Part shown: piece after piece, positions 1 through 12,395 of the stretch
How positions within the stretch are numbered: the stretch's first letter is position 1
Layout: each line of letters starts with the position of its first letter
Source of the DNA: Strigops habroptila
Taxonomy: Eukaryota > Chordata > Aves > Psittaciformes > Psittacidae
DNA: 64,000 bases
Direction of reading: 5' to 3'
NCBI RefSeq assembly: GCF_004027225.2
Contig: NC_044290.2
Location: forward strand, 5,224,906 to 5,288,905
Program-made: the position numbers and the translations under genes
The notes under the pieces: model-generated
Database searches by the model: none
The model's input: only the letters and a program-made list of their open reading frames with translations
What the model was told of the DNA's origin: nothing

Positions 1-1522
1 AAGCACTTTGAGCTTTAAAGCCCCTTGATGTGTGAGCAGGTCTGGGAGCTGCCGGCCTCTGTCCTGTAGCGGGAGCAGAGGAGGCTCCGGCTATAAACTC
101 CCCCCAGTAAACTCAGCTTTCGGGGTTTCACTTCTCAGACGAAAGACAGCAGAATTTGTGGTCTGTTGCAGAGGAAGCAGAGATATTCATGTCATTGACA
201 TATGAGAATTGGAAGCTGGGGGCCCAGGAGTGTGCTTTGTGGGGGTAAAAACTGTAAAAACCGAGGCAGGGGACAATACTAGTAAGCAGCTGGTCTGAAT
301 TTAGGACAAAAGCCAGTGGGCTATTTTTCTTTTCCCTTTTCCATCTTCACAAGAGGCAAAAAAATAGCACTTTCAGTGCTGGGGCACCTAGGGACCGACC
401 CCATGAATTCACAGGCAGCGTGTCCATACCCAGTTCTCTACTCCATGCGTGGCTGTTGGGGCACCAGGAGGAGATGGGACTGTGTGGTAGCCCCAGGGTG
501 TGAGACACAGCAGGAGCATCACGGGGGTCTCTGCAGCAGGGACTCCCATCCTTGGGCTACACATGGGAGCCCCAGAGGAGCCTGGAAGAGGTGGTTGAGG
601 AGGAACATCTGCATGGCTCTGCAGGTTTGCAGTCCCTGGGCAAACACTTCCTAAAGATACTTGCACATAACAAATGGTCTGTGCAAAGAGTGTGTTTCCG
701 TCTTACCCAAGAGGCTCACTTTTCTTATGGCATCTGTTGCTGGGGTTAGCTAAGATGACTTATGTACAGTGTTGTTGTTTTTCTCAACCTTGTCTGTATA
801 ATGAAAGGTGTTTCCCTGTGAGGCTCTCGGCTGTAATAACCTGTTGTGTGTCACACAAAAGCGTGCCTGCCTGCATGTGTCCATATGCCCACAGCTTTTC
901 TCTGCATGGCGAGCATACCCAGGGACATCTGCTTTTCTCCTGTTGAAGGCAATGGCCAGGAATGCTCCGTTGAGGTGCAGAACCCCACTGCCAACTTCAT
1001 TTCCCATTCCTGGTGGACACTGAGGATCATCCTTTTGTTTTGCAGACAAGCCATACACATGGCCAACATCCCTTCCCTTTATGTGCTGAGCAGAGGAGTC
1101 TATCGCAGCCCCTGTTCCACAAGCCTTTTGTGCCATCCTTCAAAAGAAACAGCTATTGAAACCCATGACCATGAAGCTTTTGAGTTTCCCAGTGTTCTCC
1201 TCCTCGCCCTTGGTTTACATGACCGTGTAACCTTGAAGGCACACAATCAGGGCTGTGCGTGCCCGCACTGACAGCCGGGACCATTGTTTGCAGCCCAGAG
1301 ACCTTGTGCAAAGCTTTAGTAGTGATACTTTCCCTTTTTTCCTTCTCAAGGCTGCTTGGCCGCTCACACAGCATCCGACACAAGCGCTAGCATCTGCTTT
1401 TGTTTTCCAGTGGAAGCAGAAGTGCCGGGTGTTGTCTTGCTGTGGTGCTAATACAGGAAACGCCGCAGTGGCAAAATAGAGGCAAACTGCATCAGTTTGG
1501 TTAAGATTTGTGACTGGAAAAT

Positions 1523-1580
1523 TATAGAATCATAGAATGGTGAGAGCTGGAAAGGACCTTAAGATCATCTAGTTTCCCAA
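1523..1580 (-). repeat. CR1 LINE 3'-end fragment
   Basis: It begins with two tail units, TATAGAAT and CATAGAAT, then the segment with GGACCTTAAGATCATCTAG. This is the reverse complement of the 3' terminus of avian CR1 retrotransposons. Only the last 60 bases or so remain, as expected for a strongly 5'-truncated, old insertion. Confidence 0.8.
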
Positions 1581-1725
1581 ATGTCTTTATGTTTGAGAAG
1601 GCTTCATAATCACAAATTAAGGTGTAAATTTTGTAGTGCTGATCCCTTTTCTACCTCCAAAGGCAATGGGAAGAATTAAATAGTAGGTAACTTTTTCCTA
1701 AGGAGTGATTGTATCAGGGCAATAT

Positions 1726-1885
1726 CATAGAATCCCAGACTGGTTTGGGTTGAAGGGACCTTAAAGCTCACCCAGTTCTAGCCCCCTGCCATGGGCAGGG
1801 ACACCTTCCACTAGAGCAGGTTGCTCCAAGCCTTGTCCAACCTGGCCTTGAACACTTCCAGGGATGGAGCAGCCGCAACACCTTG
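1726..1885 (-). repeat. CR1 LINE 3'-end fragment
   Basis: It starts with CATAGAAT, then GAAGGGACCTTAAAG and a segment with AGGGACACCTTCCACTAG and the GTCCAACCTGGCCTTGAAC block. These are typical of the CR1 3' UTR in reverse orientation. Similarity fades after about 1885. It lies about 150 bp from the shorter CR1 fragment in the same orientation, so the two could be parts of one broken insertion or separate events. Confidence 0.88.
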
Positions 1886-4800
1886 AACGCTTGTCAGTCA
1901 GAGGCCAATTGATCTCCCCTAACAGTCATTTTCCATCACCAGAACAAGGAGAGGCAGCAATTATTGCCCCTTCCAGTTCTCCTTCACAAACAGAAAGTGC
2001 CACTGCCAGCTTAATAAACCAGTCCTTATGAATCAGGGCACTACATCTGTGTTATGGATGTGACTCCAAACCACTGGGAATATTTGTACCAGCTCCCCCA
2101 TGTAATCCTTTGGGTGTTCAATATCACATTGCATCTGCAGTGGGCAGCAAGGCTGTGACAAGGCTTCAGAATCTTTTCTTTCCCCCCGTAATTGCTTCAT
2201 AGTTAGAAATCTTGATTTTCTGTGTTAAGCTTGTGAATGAGCACAAAAGAAAAGCTAGATAAGAAAAGCTTTGGGGATGTATCCAGTACATTTCCTGCAA
2301 GCATAACATCCTGTAAAAACCATGCAGGACCACAGTGAACAGTTTTGGCCTGGTTATGTTAGATTTCCTGTAGAAAAGGTGAAAAATGTGGTCTGAGACA
2401 GCATGGTTGCTCGCAAGCAGGTGGATACAGCTGGACGAAGTCAAGTCTCTGAGCTCTAATCTACCTTGTCTGGATTAAAGAGGAGTAATTTGTTCAACAT
2501 CTTTTAAGGGAGGCGAGCCAGTTGTGTGCTATCAAGTAAAACGGTGTGTGGTTGTTTCCTGACTACGAGCCATTAAAAGGCTGAGCTTAGGCTACGAAAG
2601 CCTTCCCCTCCTGGCAGCAGCCAAACTCATACCAGTTTCCTAGAGACAAAAGGCCAGTGCTTTCCTCTTACTAAGTCAGGAGCTACCAAGGTCTGGAAAT
2701 GATTTTGAAATTCCTTCACATTATTCAAGGCAGAAGAATTACTAAAATTGTGCTTTAAGCAAAACAGCATTCTTGGGTTGCCAAGGCAGTAAACACCAGC
2801 TTTGGGAAATGCAGTAAGATTTCAACATCTGTTTTGGAGCTGATATTTTAACCATTCCATGTTTATTTTAATGCCTGCTTGGCCTCTTCCCAGTCATACA
2901 TATGCAGCACCAAAGCGAAGACAGAAGGAGCGAGTCCATTCTTGAATTGATGCTATTAGAGATCAGCTCCCCCTTCCTTATTCCTTTTGTTTTATTAAGT
3001 AAATGAGTGTTTGCCCTGTCTAGAGCTTGAAAGCAATACAAGAGGTTTGCAGGACGCTGTGTGGAGGGAAGGCACTGTGTGTTGTCTAAAGAACAATGAG
3101 AAGGATAAGAAGAGAGAATAAGTTGTTTGTCTCCAGTGTGTTTTCAGGAACACGATGCTGATACAGCAGTCTCTGTAGATAACCTTGGACGTGTTTGCCT
3201 TGACTTGTGCAGGCAGGCCCATGTTCATCTGCCTGCCGGGGCTGGTTGGGCTCCAGCTTGCCCTGCTCAGGAGCCTGGTGCTCCACCAACACACCCTGTG
3301 CTCCATCCTGCACCCTCTTGTAGCCAAGGTCCTTTTCTGCCTGGGAAGAACTTGCCTTCAGAAAGTTTTTGGAAAGTTTCAATTGGCTCATCCCAAACTA
3401 TAATGTCTTATTTAAGGCAGACAGCTGAAATGATTCAGCTACTGCCCCGTGTGCCAACTGCACAATGTATAAGGCTCTTTGATGATGAAAGGTATTGCCA
3501 CCATGAAAGGGGCATATTTCAAATTGCTGCTTAAGTGAATGACACCCTCAGAACAAGACAGTCGAGCAGGATCCAAACATTACTTCTGCCCTTTAGTAGA
3601 TGAGAAAACAGGTTTGCAGTCCTCAGGGTGCTTTACGTGAATGAAATGGTTTTCTCAGAATGATGCTGTGGGCATGATTTCTATTGGCACTGATGGCTCA
3701 GCAGCTGAATGTGCCAGCTCGCTCTTGAGGAGCTGATGTATAGACTTGAACAGATTCCGCACCTTTTCCAGGACATTGGAAGTTTGGGGGACTCCCACTA
3801 GGGTCTGGAGCTTTTTGTCCCTGGGTCACTGATCCCAGTGCAAGCCCAGGATGGCAGGACAAGAAGCTGTTGCTACCTGATTGCTCTGCTCTCCTCTCCA
3901 TATGTTAACCAGTGGTCAGAGCTCGCACCCTGTAAGGGCTTACACCCTAAAAACCACCTTGCAGTTCCCTGCTCTTAGGTGCTCTTTTTAGCAGAGAGGC
4001 CAAAGACTCAATGGGCTCAGGCACTGACAGTACTCCGTTGCCTGAGATTTGGACCATCCAGCAAAGGAGGTCATCTTAAATTGCTTTAAAAGGAATAACA
4101 TGTGAAATTTAACCAAATCAATGTGAAAATTAATCAAATTTTAGTGGTGCCACATGGTCTTATTTGACACCATGAGGAGCATAACTTCATAGGGGGATGC
4201 TTCTTGCTCTTCTAATTGTCAAAATCAGACTGTCAGCTCCTGCGGTTTGCAAGCCCAGAATCACTAGTTGCTTTTGGAAGTCTCATCTCATAATTATTTC
4301 CAAGTCCTACCCAAATTTATTGAGCCTTAAATCATCTTGCCAAGCAATTTCCAAATGACTCTGGAATTTAGTGTCTTGTTTGTTTTAGGAAAAGTGCAAT
4401 TTATAAACCTTTAGTATTTCACTAGATAAAAATACATCTGCAGAAAGAAAGAACCATTTTCTACCTACTTGACATTTTGGCTTTATCTTAGATATTAAAA
4501 TAAAAATCTCAGCTTGTTCTTGTTTATTAAAAAGAAGCTCTATTACTATTTAAATACTTCTAAAAGAATTTAAGAAAAGAAATAATAGCTTAACCTTAAA
4601 ATTCATGATGAACAGTAAAACCTGTTATTTATCTTTAACTCTGTGGATGTCGTAGGGCCTACCTGGTTCTCTGCAACCCTGTGACTTCTGAGATGATTTA
4701 AGCTAGTACAAAGTGATTAAATAATAGGAACTCAACAAGGAAACATTTGTACCTGTTTTGCACACAAGAGTGAAAGAACACTGGAGACCTGGGTCCTGTT

Positions 4801-5220
4801 TGCTTAAATAGACTTTGTTTCTCTCCCAAATCAAACAGGATTTGTAAGTGTCTGCTTGTGGCTGTCCCAGCTTCTCACACATGGAGAAGTGACAAGTTTG
4901 GAAGTGCTCATAAATGGGCTAAACTTTCAGCTATTAAAAATCTGGCCAAAAAGGGCAAAGAGTTTGGGATATCCGTGAGCCAGGTACTTGGTTTTTAGCA
5001 GTTCATCAGCACAAACCCTGACCAGGAGCAGGGTGAGTGGATGTTGTACCAATCTTAATCCAGGTGGATTCTTCATGTTCTACTGCCTTTGCTCCGAACT
5101 AATCCAGTCCCTTGCACTCTGGATGGGCTCCATTTTATTCCTCACCAATTTAGGAATAAAGCTCTTGACATCTAGCTATTGGTTGTTGTGCAAGTAGCCT
5201 GAGCTCAGTCTGAGTATCAA
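1886..5220. other. COX10 intron, no gene seen
   Basis: This is unique-looking intronic DNA. The longest open frames (for example 3127-3534) have no recognisable domain and overlap frames on the other strand. The part 4080-4620 is AT-rich with several TTTAAA and AATAAA-like words but no coding signal. Confidence 0.6.
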
Positions 5221-5353
5221 GGGCAGGTTGGAGAGGGCTTGGAGCGACCTGGTCTAGTGGAAGATGTCCCTGCCTGTGGCAGGGGCTTGGAACTGGTTGA
5301 GCTTTGAGGTCCTTTCCAACCCAAACCAGGCTGGGATTCTATGATTCTATGAT
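5221..5353 (+). repeat. CR1 LINE 3'-end fragment
   Basis: It runs from a GGGCAGGTTGGAGAGGGCTT segment through GGTCTAGTGGAAGATGTCCC and CTTTCCAACCCAAACCAGG to the tail ATTCTATGATTCTATGATT at about 5336. The tail at the right end fixes the orientation as +. It is about 130 bp long and 5'-truncated. Confidence 0.93.
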
Positions 5354-8305
5354 TTCTATCAGCCTGCCTGCGCTCAGCTTTTCCATGTGCAGCAGAGGAG
5401 CTGAGGGAGGCCAAGAGCTGCAGCATCCCTGGGTGCTGCCTGTCTCTCGCTCTGCTCTGATGGCCAGCTTTGCTTTTGCAGCCTCCGTGCCAGCTCCAGT
5501 TGTTATGGCTGTGAATGACCTCGTCTGGTGCTCACTTCATTATAAACTCTGTAAAGGAAAATGAGATTTGCATTGATTAGACTGAGTTCCCAAACTGTTG
5601 GGAACTGCACGGAAGCAGCAGAACAGCCTGCGCTGCGTTGAACCAGGTTTGTCTCCAGAGTTAGTCTCGCTGTAAGATTGCTTAAAAACACTGCTGACTT
5701 AATTATGACACAGTTAACATTCATCTAGTAATTAATGAGTGTTACAGTGTCTGCTCTGGGTTTGACAGGATTCCTACTGTGAGCTCGTTTGATGCTGAAT
5801 TGTACTGTACCATGTGCTGTGCTTTGCAAGTCATCAGTCTTACGTGACACTTAAAGATCTCTGACAAGCTGGCAGTCTCAGCCTGGCCAGGGGAAATTGC
5901 AGGATGGCCAAGGCACATGGGAACTAACAGAAAGATCAGGTCGGTTAAAATCCTCATAATGGGCTATTAAATTGTTTTACTGTTGAGTTTCTCTGTAAAA
6001 TATCAATTATCTCAATGGTTGTAATGTAATCAAAGTAATTAAATTCCAAAGGCTTGCATGTAAAAACCAGAGCTTTGTAAATGGGAATCCAGCCCCAAGT
6101 AGTTTAGTTGGTCTGTGTTTAGAAGTTTCTCCAGATGACTTCTTTTTTCATTTTAATGGTGTTATAGTTAGAGAACTGTTAAAGGGTTTTGTGTGTTTGA
6201 GGTTTAGGGTGTGTTTTGAGCTTGGCTGCACAAAACATTTGAACAATTGAATAAGCAAAGCCCGCGTTACAGCCGAAACACAGGGACGCAGCACATGCCA
6301 GCTGAAAAGCCGGCTCATCCATAGCCGTGGGAAGCAGGGACAGCCTCTGGATCCTGGCCCTGGCTCCTCAGCTGGTGGATAATTGTAGGTTACCTTGCCC
6401 TACGTTCTGAAAAGTGACAAGCTAATGTCTCTAAAGCACTTCAGATGTGAAACTTGAAATAGTACGATCTTAGGTTTATCACATTCAGGATCTTTCCTGC
6501 AGTACTATGTTTTAGAAGACAAGGAAAAAGCTATAGAATGACATATGACAAAATCATTTCCCCTGTTGTTTCTCCCAGTATAAGGAGTGCTGCTCCTTTA
6601 TGAAGTTTTATTTCAGTTTATTTCAGAAGAGCTACTCCCTCAGGTTTCCACAGAACTGAATCAAATGCTATTTTGTTAGGGCCAAAAGCATTTCTGTTGC
6701 CATGATTTTGTGAAGTCAGTGGTAATTTCGGGGTGCACCATTGTGAACCTTCTTAAAAGGTTCCAATTCAGAGAAGGGGCTAAGCATCCGACGGCTGAAA
6801 GTCCACTTCAGTAGGATCGAAGGGCAGGATATGCAAGTGGTTTGGACTGTAGTCCAGGAAATCACCTGGATTTCATAGCAGGCAGTGGTGTTCTGAAAGC
6901 TGCATGCCCAGTATATGAGGATATATCTCCATGCTTCATGTAATCAACTTTCAGAGACACGTACTCACCTGGTGGAGTATTTGTTAAAAAGATGGGTCTT
7001 CTATACCACTACTGGATCTTATAAGCAACTGGAAAACCTGCCTTAAGTGTAATAGACCATCCTTCACTGATTGATAAGTTAGGGCAAAAAACAAAGGCTC
7101 TTTTGCAAGCTTAGATTATTGTAATTTGCATGACACCACCAGAGTGAGGTGTGCTATTTAAGACAAGAACTAGACATGCCCCAAGGAATGTACAGCCAGA
7201 GAGATGTGAACCATGAAACAGTTCCAAGGAGACAGGGACTTGGTCTTTTTTAGAGCCCAAGCTGTTGCTGGGAAAGAAGTGAGCATTTGGGGAGGAATTT
7301 AAATACATTAACCTGAGTGCAGAGAAGTGTTGCTGTTTCTGTTTCTATCAAGTCATTAAGAGAATGATGGAGAAGTAGTTTCCATAGAGAATGAGCTCAT
7401 GGAGACAGGGAGATGCAAAGAAAGTGTTAATGCTGGAGCAGGGCTGGGGAAACAAAAGGAAAATCCAGGAATGCTCATAATGTGCAACAGCCTTGGGGGA
7501 TTTTTTTGTGTCTTCAGACAAAATTAGTGCAGGGAGTTTAGTCTGAGGGCCTCCTTGAAATCAGCATATAAGCTGCTTCTGCCTTGATAAGCCCTGTGCC
7601 ATGTCCCAAGGATAACTGGGGAACATGTGGTGCTTCCATAGCTCTTTATTAAATGTAAAAGCAGCTAATTGGTGTGAGTAGAGTTACTTGAGCAAACTAC
7701 TTAGAGGTTGCTACAATGGGTTTGAAGGGATAAAAGTTCATCATCTTTGTCACCTCATTAGCAGCTCCTGCCCGAGGTTGGGGATCCAGGCACTCCCTGA
7801 GCAGTTCCCTCACTTCTCACTATAGGCACACACAAAGCTTAGCCTTGCTCTGGGCTACCCGGTGCTGGTATTGCCCCAGTTCTCAGCAGAAAGCAGCTCA
7901 TCCTCCTTTTCTGCTCTCATGGAGCAGGGCTGCCTGGTCCTGGTCAATGTGACATTGCTCTGCCTACTGGCTTTTTAATTCTCTGGATACAGCAACTTGG
8001 GAACCCGGGAGGAGAAGCTAAAGGCTCCTGGGAAAACAATCCCTTGCCCGGCTTTGCTTCATTTCCATCATTCTTCCCTCAGGTAGAGACTGAATGGGTG
8101 CAGAAACCAATTAGCAATTGTTCGTTAAGAGGAAGCGACTTGTTGAAATGCTTTTCAAATTAAGTGCTCTGAAAACAGCAGAACCACCTCGTGCAACCCT
8201 ATGTAAATGCTGTTAAGAACAGAGCACATCCTACCTGACAGAGCAAGCCTTGTCTTCTGCACAGCTTCATAGTGCTGCTCTTCTGTATGGGCTGAGCTCT
8301 TTCTC
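5354..8305. other. COX10 intron upstream of the terminal exon, no gene seen
   Basis: The stretch carries no recognisable repeat, RNA gene or coding exon. The block 5960-6240 is AT-rich. The last 45 bases or so (8306-8349) form the pyrimidine-rich acceptor region of the next exon. Confidence 0.55.
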
Positions 8306-8349
8306 TTGCAGTGTCCCTCTAACACACCTTTAACCCTCTCCCACTGCAG

Positions 8350-8792
8350 GTGCGTTGCTGTTAGGAGGAATCCTCTACTCCTGGCAGTTCCCTCACTTCA
8401 ACGCCCTGAGCTGGGGTCTAAGGGAGGATTACTCCCGAGGAGGATACTGTATGATGTCCGTCACCCACCCAGGGCTGTGCAGGCGGGTGGCTCTGCGCCA
8501 CTGCTTGGCCTTAATCGGACTCTCAGCGGTGGCTCCTGTTCTCGACATCACCACGTGGACTTTCCCCATCATTTCACTCCCTATCAACCTCTACATCTCC
8601 TACCTCGGCTTCCGGTTCTACAGGGATGCAGACCGCAGAAGCTCCAGGAAGCTCTTCTTCTGCAGCCTGTGGCATTTACCAATGCTGCTGCTCGTCATGT
8701 TCACATGCAAGAAATCGTTCCTAGAGAAGGAAGACAAAGGCGATCTGCTCGGTGAAAGTCATGGGAGGGCTATGGAAATCAGATTGCCTTAA
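8350..8792 (+). CDS. COX10: COX10 terminal coding exon: heme O synthase (protoheme IX farnesyltransferase), C-terminal part
   Basis: COX10 transfers a farnesyl group to heme b to make heme O, the first step of heme A synthesis for cytochrome c oxidase, in the mitochondrial inner membrane. The exon starts in phase: GT at 8350-8351 completes a glycine codon, and 146 further codons run to TAA at 8790-8792. The UbiA-family signatures are clear: [11 protein letters not shown] (fragment residues 11-21), the [11 protein letters not shown] loop (25-35) and [13 protein letters not shown] (38-50). Three hydrophobic membrane segments follow at about 51-69, 70-88 and 101-118. The sequence is near-identical to what I know of human COX10 up to residue 118. 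After that the hydrophilic tail (119-146) is unlike the human tail and somewhat longer. Upstream exons lie outside the window. The next gene, HS3ST3B1, is on the same strand, as in mammals. Confidence 0.97.
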
Positions 8793-10234
8793 ATGTCCAT
8801 TACTTGTCGTCCTTGTGACACATCAGGTAGTGTATTTTTAGTGATTACAAGGGGGAAACCTGTGGGGATCTGCTTGAAGAAGACTTATTTGTGCCTAGCG
8901 ACCACTTCATGCGATAACTTTCTATTTTCTTCTGAAAGGGAATAGACAGGAGAGCTTAAAGCATTCACGGGCCTCAGGCCTGTTCACTCATCACGGGTTA
9001 TGATTTAGCCGATGTCAGAAGCACATCACTTTGGAATGGCCTTCCAAAGCCTCCATGAGTCGTGGTCTCTCATCTCGTGGGTAGGTTTTCACTTAGCAAG
9101 TCTCAATGCGCACACTCACTAACCGCCAGCACTGGCAGCCTTGGCGAAGCCGTCAGGCAGCGACACATGAATGATTGATCACCCCTGCTCCCCAAGCATC
9201 CTTTCCAAATTCAGCTTTGAGGCATGTGGTGGGTTGGGTGAACTTTTCTTGTCTCGGTCTGTGCCATCCCCGCTCTGATGTTACACAGAAGCCTTCAGTT
9301 CCTGAGGCTTTTCGGTTACTTTTCCCAAGGTTCCCATTCATCACAGTAGATTTGTAGCTTTCATACATGCTAGTGGAGTAAAGAAGACTCTCAGCACACC
9401 ACACATCAGCATTTAACCAGCCTCCAGATGAACAGCTCTTCTCTAGGGTATTCCTTGAACACACTCTGAGCCATTCTGCTGTACATCCATCACGGGGAAT
9501 TTCAGACTCCCATGTGGTTTTATGCCATGAGAGTTTGAGCCCTGTGTGTCAGATCTTCAGCTGGTAAAAAAATGCCCATTACTGCTTATGTCAGTGAAGC
9601 TCTGAAAAGGTGTAGGAGGTGAGAACCAGATCTCAGAGTCTGGTAGTTTGAAGGCTTTTTTATGCTGATGTGTCCTGTGCCAGCCCATTCAGTCTTGGTG
9701 TCCTCAGATGATCTCTGGACCTGCACCAAGAGCTTGAATTGTATTTAGTATCCCACTGTGGTGGCTCAGGGACAAGGCTTCACTTTGAGGGTATCTAATT
9801 GATAAGGAAACACATTTTCCAGGAAAAAAGCTGGGTTTTTTTTTATGTAATATTAAAATGTTCAAATTGCTGATGCAGCCAGTGTCTCTCAAAAGCAATT
9901 GCTGTGGATGGTCTCACTAAGAATTGCATTATCTTTGTTAACTGATACGCTGAAGAACATTTCTAGCCACAGTCTAATGTGCTTGTGATCCCAGCACGGG
10001 GCTCTGGCTCGCCCTCAGCCTACCTGGGGCTGGCTATGCCCTGCTGGGATGCTTCCAAGCACAGCAGCACCCAGGGTAGACAAAGACTGTGTTATTGTGG
10101 TAGTTAGTGCCTGTTATGACTTGATGTGTTTTCACGCCAAGATTTCTTTCCCATGTGGAGAGGGACTGGGCAGCACGGCCGCGCATCAATCCAAAGGTAC
10201 AGCAACAGGAGACACAGTTTCTCATCTGATCCCG

Positions 10235-10240
10235 AATAAA
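10235..10240 (+). terminator. Candidate proximal polyadenylation signal of COX10
   Basis: Canonical AATAAA hexamer about 1.44 kb after the COX10 stop. The following 40 bases are not strongly GT-rich, so it is a weaker candidate than the one at 10610. Confidence 0.3.
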
Positions 10241-10609
10241 ACCCTTCCGGAGGCGTCACAAATCTGCCACCGCGTGCGTATCACACCGACATAAAACCTT
10301 CACTGCCTGCTTTCATGATGCACCACACCAACGTCTGGTCTCGGTTACGCTGGTGTGCATCAGGAGCGACACGGTTAACCTCTGCTGGGCTGGTGGAGGT
10401 GCTCCAGGAGCAGAGCCACCTCTTTGACATGGCTCTTAAATCAGCTGCAAGGTTTCCTGCCTCTCTCAAGTGATTGCAGATGACAGGATCAAGTTCCCTC
10501 TTACTGTGTGTCTGTTGTACTCGAGTTACTGTGGGCAGCACTTGGTAGAAATGTCTGGAAACTGTGCAACTCCTGAATTTGTTTTAAAAATGCATCCGGT
10601 CTTCTCTGC

Positions 10610-10615
10610 AATAAA
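10610..10615 (+). terminator. Candidate distal polyadenylation signal of COX10
   Basis: Canonical AATAAA in CTGCAATAAAGTACATACTG. About 70-100 bases further on there is a T/G-rich stretch (GATCGTTTTGTGG, near 10708). It is the best candidate for the end of the COX10 transcript within this window. Confidence 0.45.
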
Positions 10616-10635
10616 GTACATACTGTACAAAGCAA

Positions 10636-12293
10636 GAGAGGTGAATGCTCCAGATCTGTTCTAAACAATTCACTTACTGAAACTCTGCTTAATTGCAAAG
10701 GTATTTGATCGTTTTGTGGCATTTCTTGCAGCAACAATATTCTTGGTCACTGCAAGAGCAAGGAGAGCTTGTGAAATCCTGGTTTCTTGTGCAAAAAGCA
10801 CACTGAAACGAGGTTGCATGTGAGTGGAAAGGGGTTTGTGCAAAACCGAAGAATTTGGTCAACCTTTAGCTGGGAGAGGAACCTGCAAAGAGCCGATGGC
10901 TCACAAATCCCACAGCTTTTGCTCCCAGAGGCAGCGAGTTGTGCTGAGGCAGGAGGGTTGTGGTTTTCTCCTAAGTCATTACAGAGCCAGGCTTTGGAAT
11001 GGCCTGTCAGTGCTGTCCTGACAAACTCTGCTCTGATGAGAGGTCCCAAGGACATGCCTGTGGGTCTGTTTTGAAGAGCAGTCATCTTCATTTCTTGGAC
11101 CTAAATGTGTGACATTTGCGGGGTTTAGGGCTAGACAGGAGCTTTATAATCATCACTGAGTGTCTGCACAGTGCAGGTCACCAGGTTGCACCATCTCCAC
11201 ACCCAGTCGGTTTGGCAGGAGAGAAAGCCTGGGTTTAGAATGAGTGGATGTGGGATTTAAAGGTAAGAAATACCTTATTTTGTTGAAAAGAAGCTTTTTT
11301 TTTCACCTAGAAGGTGTTCTCTGCTTTGCTACCAAATGTGTCAGGTATGGATGAAAGCATCTACTATCATTTTACCACCTTTAGGAATTGTTGCTGGTGC
11401 ATGTGCTTTGAAAAGAAGAACATTGCCAAACTGAGATCTGGGTTGCAGACAGATAGTACAGGGGCTGCTTTCAGGTGTCCTTTTCAGTATTGCTGGTGCC
11501 AGCATGGAAATGAAACAAATACTGAACCTCCTGCCCTCATCTAGGGGTGTTTTTGGTCCCTGTGACCCTACATGGAAGGTTAATGTCAGACATCCCCATC
11601 CGGTACTATTGCTGCCCAAATCCTGCAGCTGAGGTGCACTGAAGTGTCTGGATGTGGTCGCTTTGCGCAACTGGGAGTGAAACTTGGGCAAGCATCAGGC
11701 TTTGCAGAGCTCCTTGAATCCAAAACAGCAGTTCCTGTGTAGAATTGCAGTGTTTTGTTTCCTTATTCCATTTGGAGAGCTTGAATATAGGTTGTTTGTC
11801 ATCCCATTATCCTGGTTACTCAGGATCTCCCCATGAACTTGGAGGATACCTGCTAGTTATGTGGTAGTGAGAAAACCCAGCAGCAACGTGCAATGGACCT
11901 CCTACCCCTGGGTCTGCTGGTAGGTGAGATGGTCCCATCCGTGTGCTGCTGTGGCAGCAGGCAGCTCTGCACCAACAGAAGCCTGTACTGAAGCTCACAG
12001 AGGAATCTGAGCAGTGACTCAAGAGGATGAAGCTGGGTTTCGGTCTATTTGGACTTCAACCCTTTTGTGTGGTTTTGTGGATAAAACAGTAGCCCTGAGG
12101 CGCAGGGGATGTTCATTTTTTTCAGATTCCTTGTTGAAGAAATGTACTCCATCCATAAAATAGGAATGATGATGTTTCACCTTGTTGGGCAAGTAAGCAG
12201 CCCATGTTTTTGTCAGTCCCATACCCCTTTTTGTGTACGGTTCTGTAAAGAGAGTGCTGAGTGATGGTTTGAGGAGCATTGCAGCTGGATTAG
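10636..12293. other. Intergenic, nothing recognisable
   Basis: Start of the roughly 12-kb gap between COX10 and HS3ST3B1. There is an AT-rich patch at about 11250-11300. Short overlapping open frames on both strands have no family resemblance. Confidence 0.5.
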
Positions 12294-12395
12294 CAACCTG
12301 TGCTAATGGAAGGTGTCCCTGCCCATGGCAAGGGATTGGAACTGGATGAGCTTTAAAATCCCTTCCAACCCAAACGAGTCTGCGATTATGATTCC
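12294..12395 (+). repeat. CR1 LINE 3'-end fragment
   Basis: The recognisable order is CTAATGGAAGGTGTCCCTGC, then GGAACTGGATGAGCTTTAAA, then CCCTTCCAACCCAAACGAG, then a degenerate tail GCGATTATGATTCC. Orientation is +. The decayed tail suggests an older copy than the one at 51715. Confidence 0.9.

Larger units (their letters stand above)
1..8349 (+). other. COX10: Last intron of COX10 (3' part)
   Basis: Everything upstream of the COX10 terminal exon is read as its final intron. It ends in a pyrimidine-rich tract and the acceptor AG at 8348-8349. A second AG lies about 40 bases upstream, near 8310, but only the downstream one gives the reading frame expected for the protein. Apart from three CR1 fragments (1523-1580, 1726-1885, 5221-5353) I see no exon. 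The open frames here are short, overlap one another and resemble no family. The stretch 4100-4650 is AT-rich and featureless. The donor end lies outside the window. Confidence 0.85.
8793..10635 (+). other. COX10: Probable COX10 3' UTR
   Basis: The region follows the stop codon directly and contains no repeat. The end is set by the AATAAA at 10610-10615. An earlier AATAAA lies at 10235-10240. A length of about 1.8 kb is plausible for this gene, but no transcript evidence is available. Its open frames are short and not conserved-looking. Confidence 0.5.

Noticed and set aside
8306..8755. 149-codon + frame overlapping the COX10 exon
   Set aside because: It crosses the splice acceptor in another frame; the COX10 frame is the one with family similarity.
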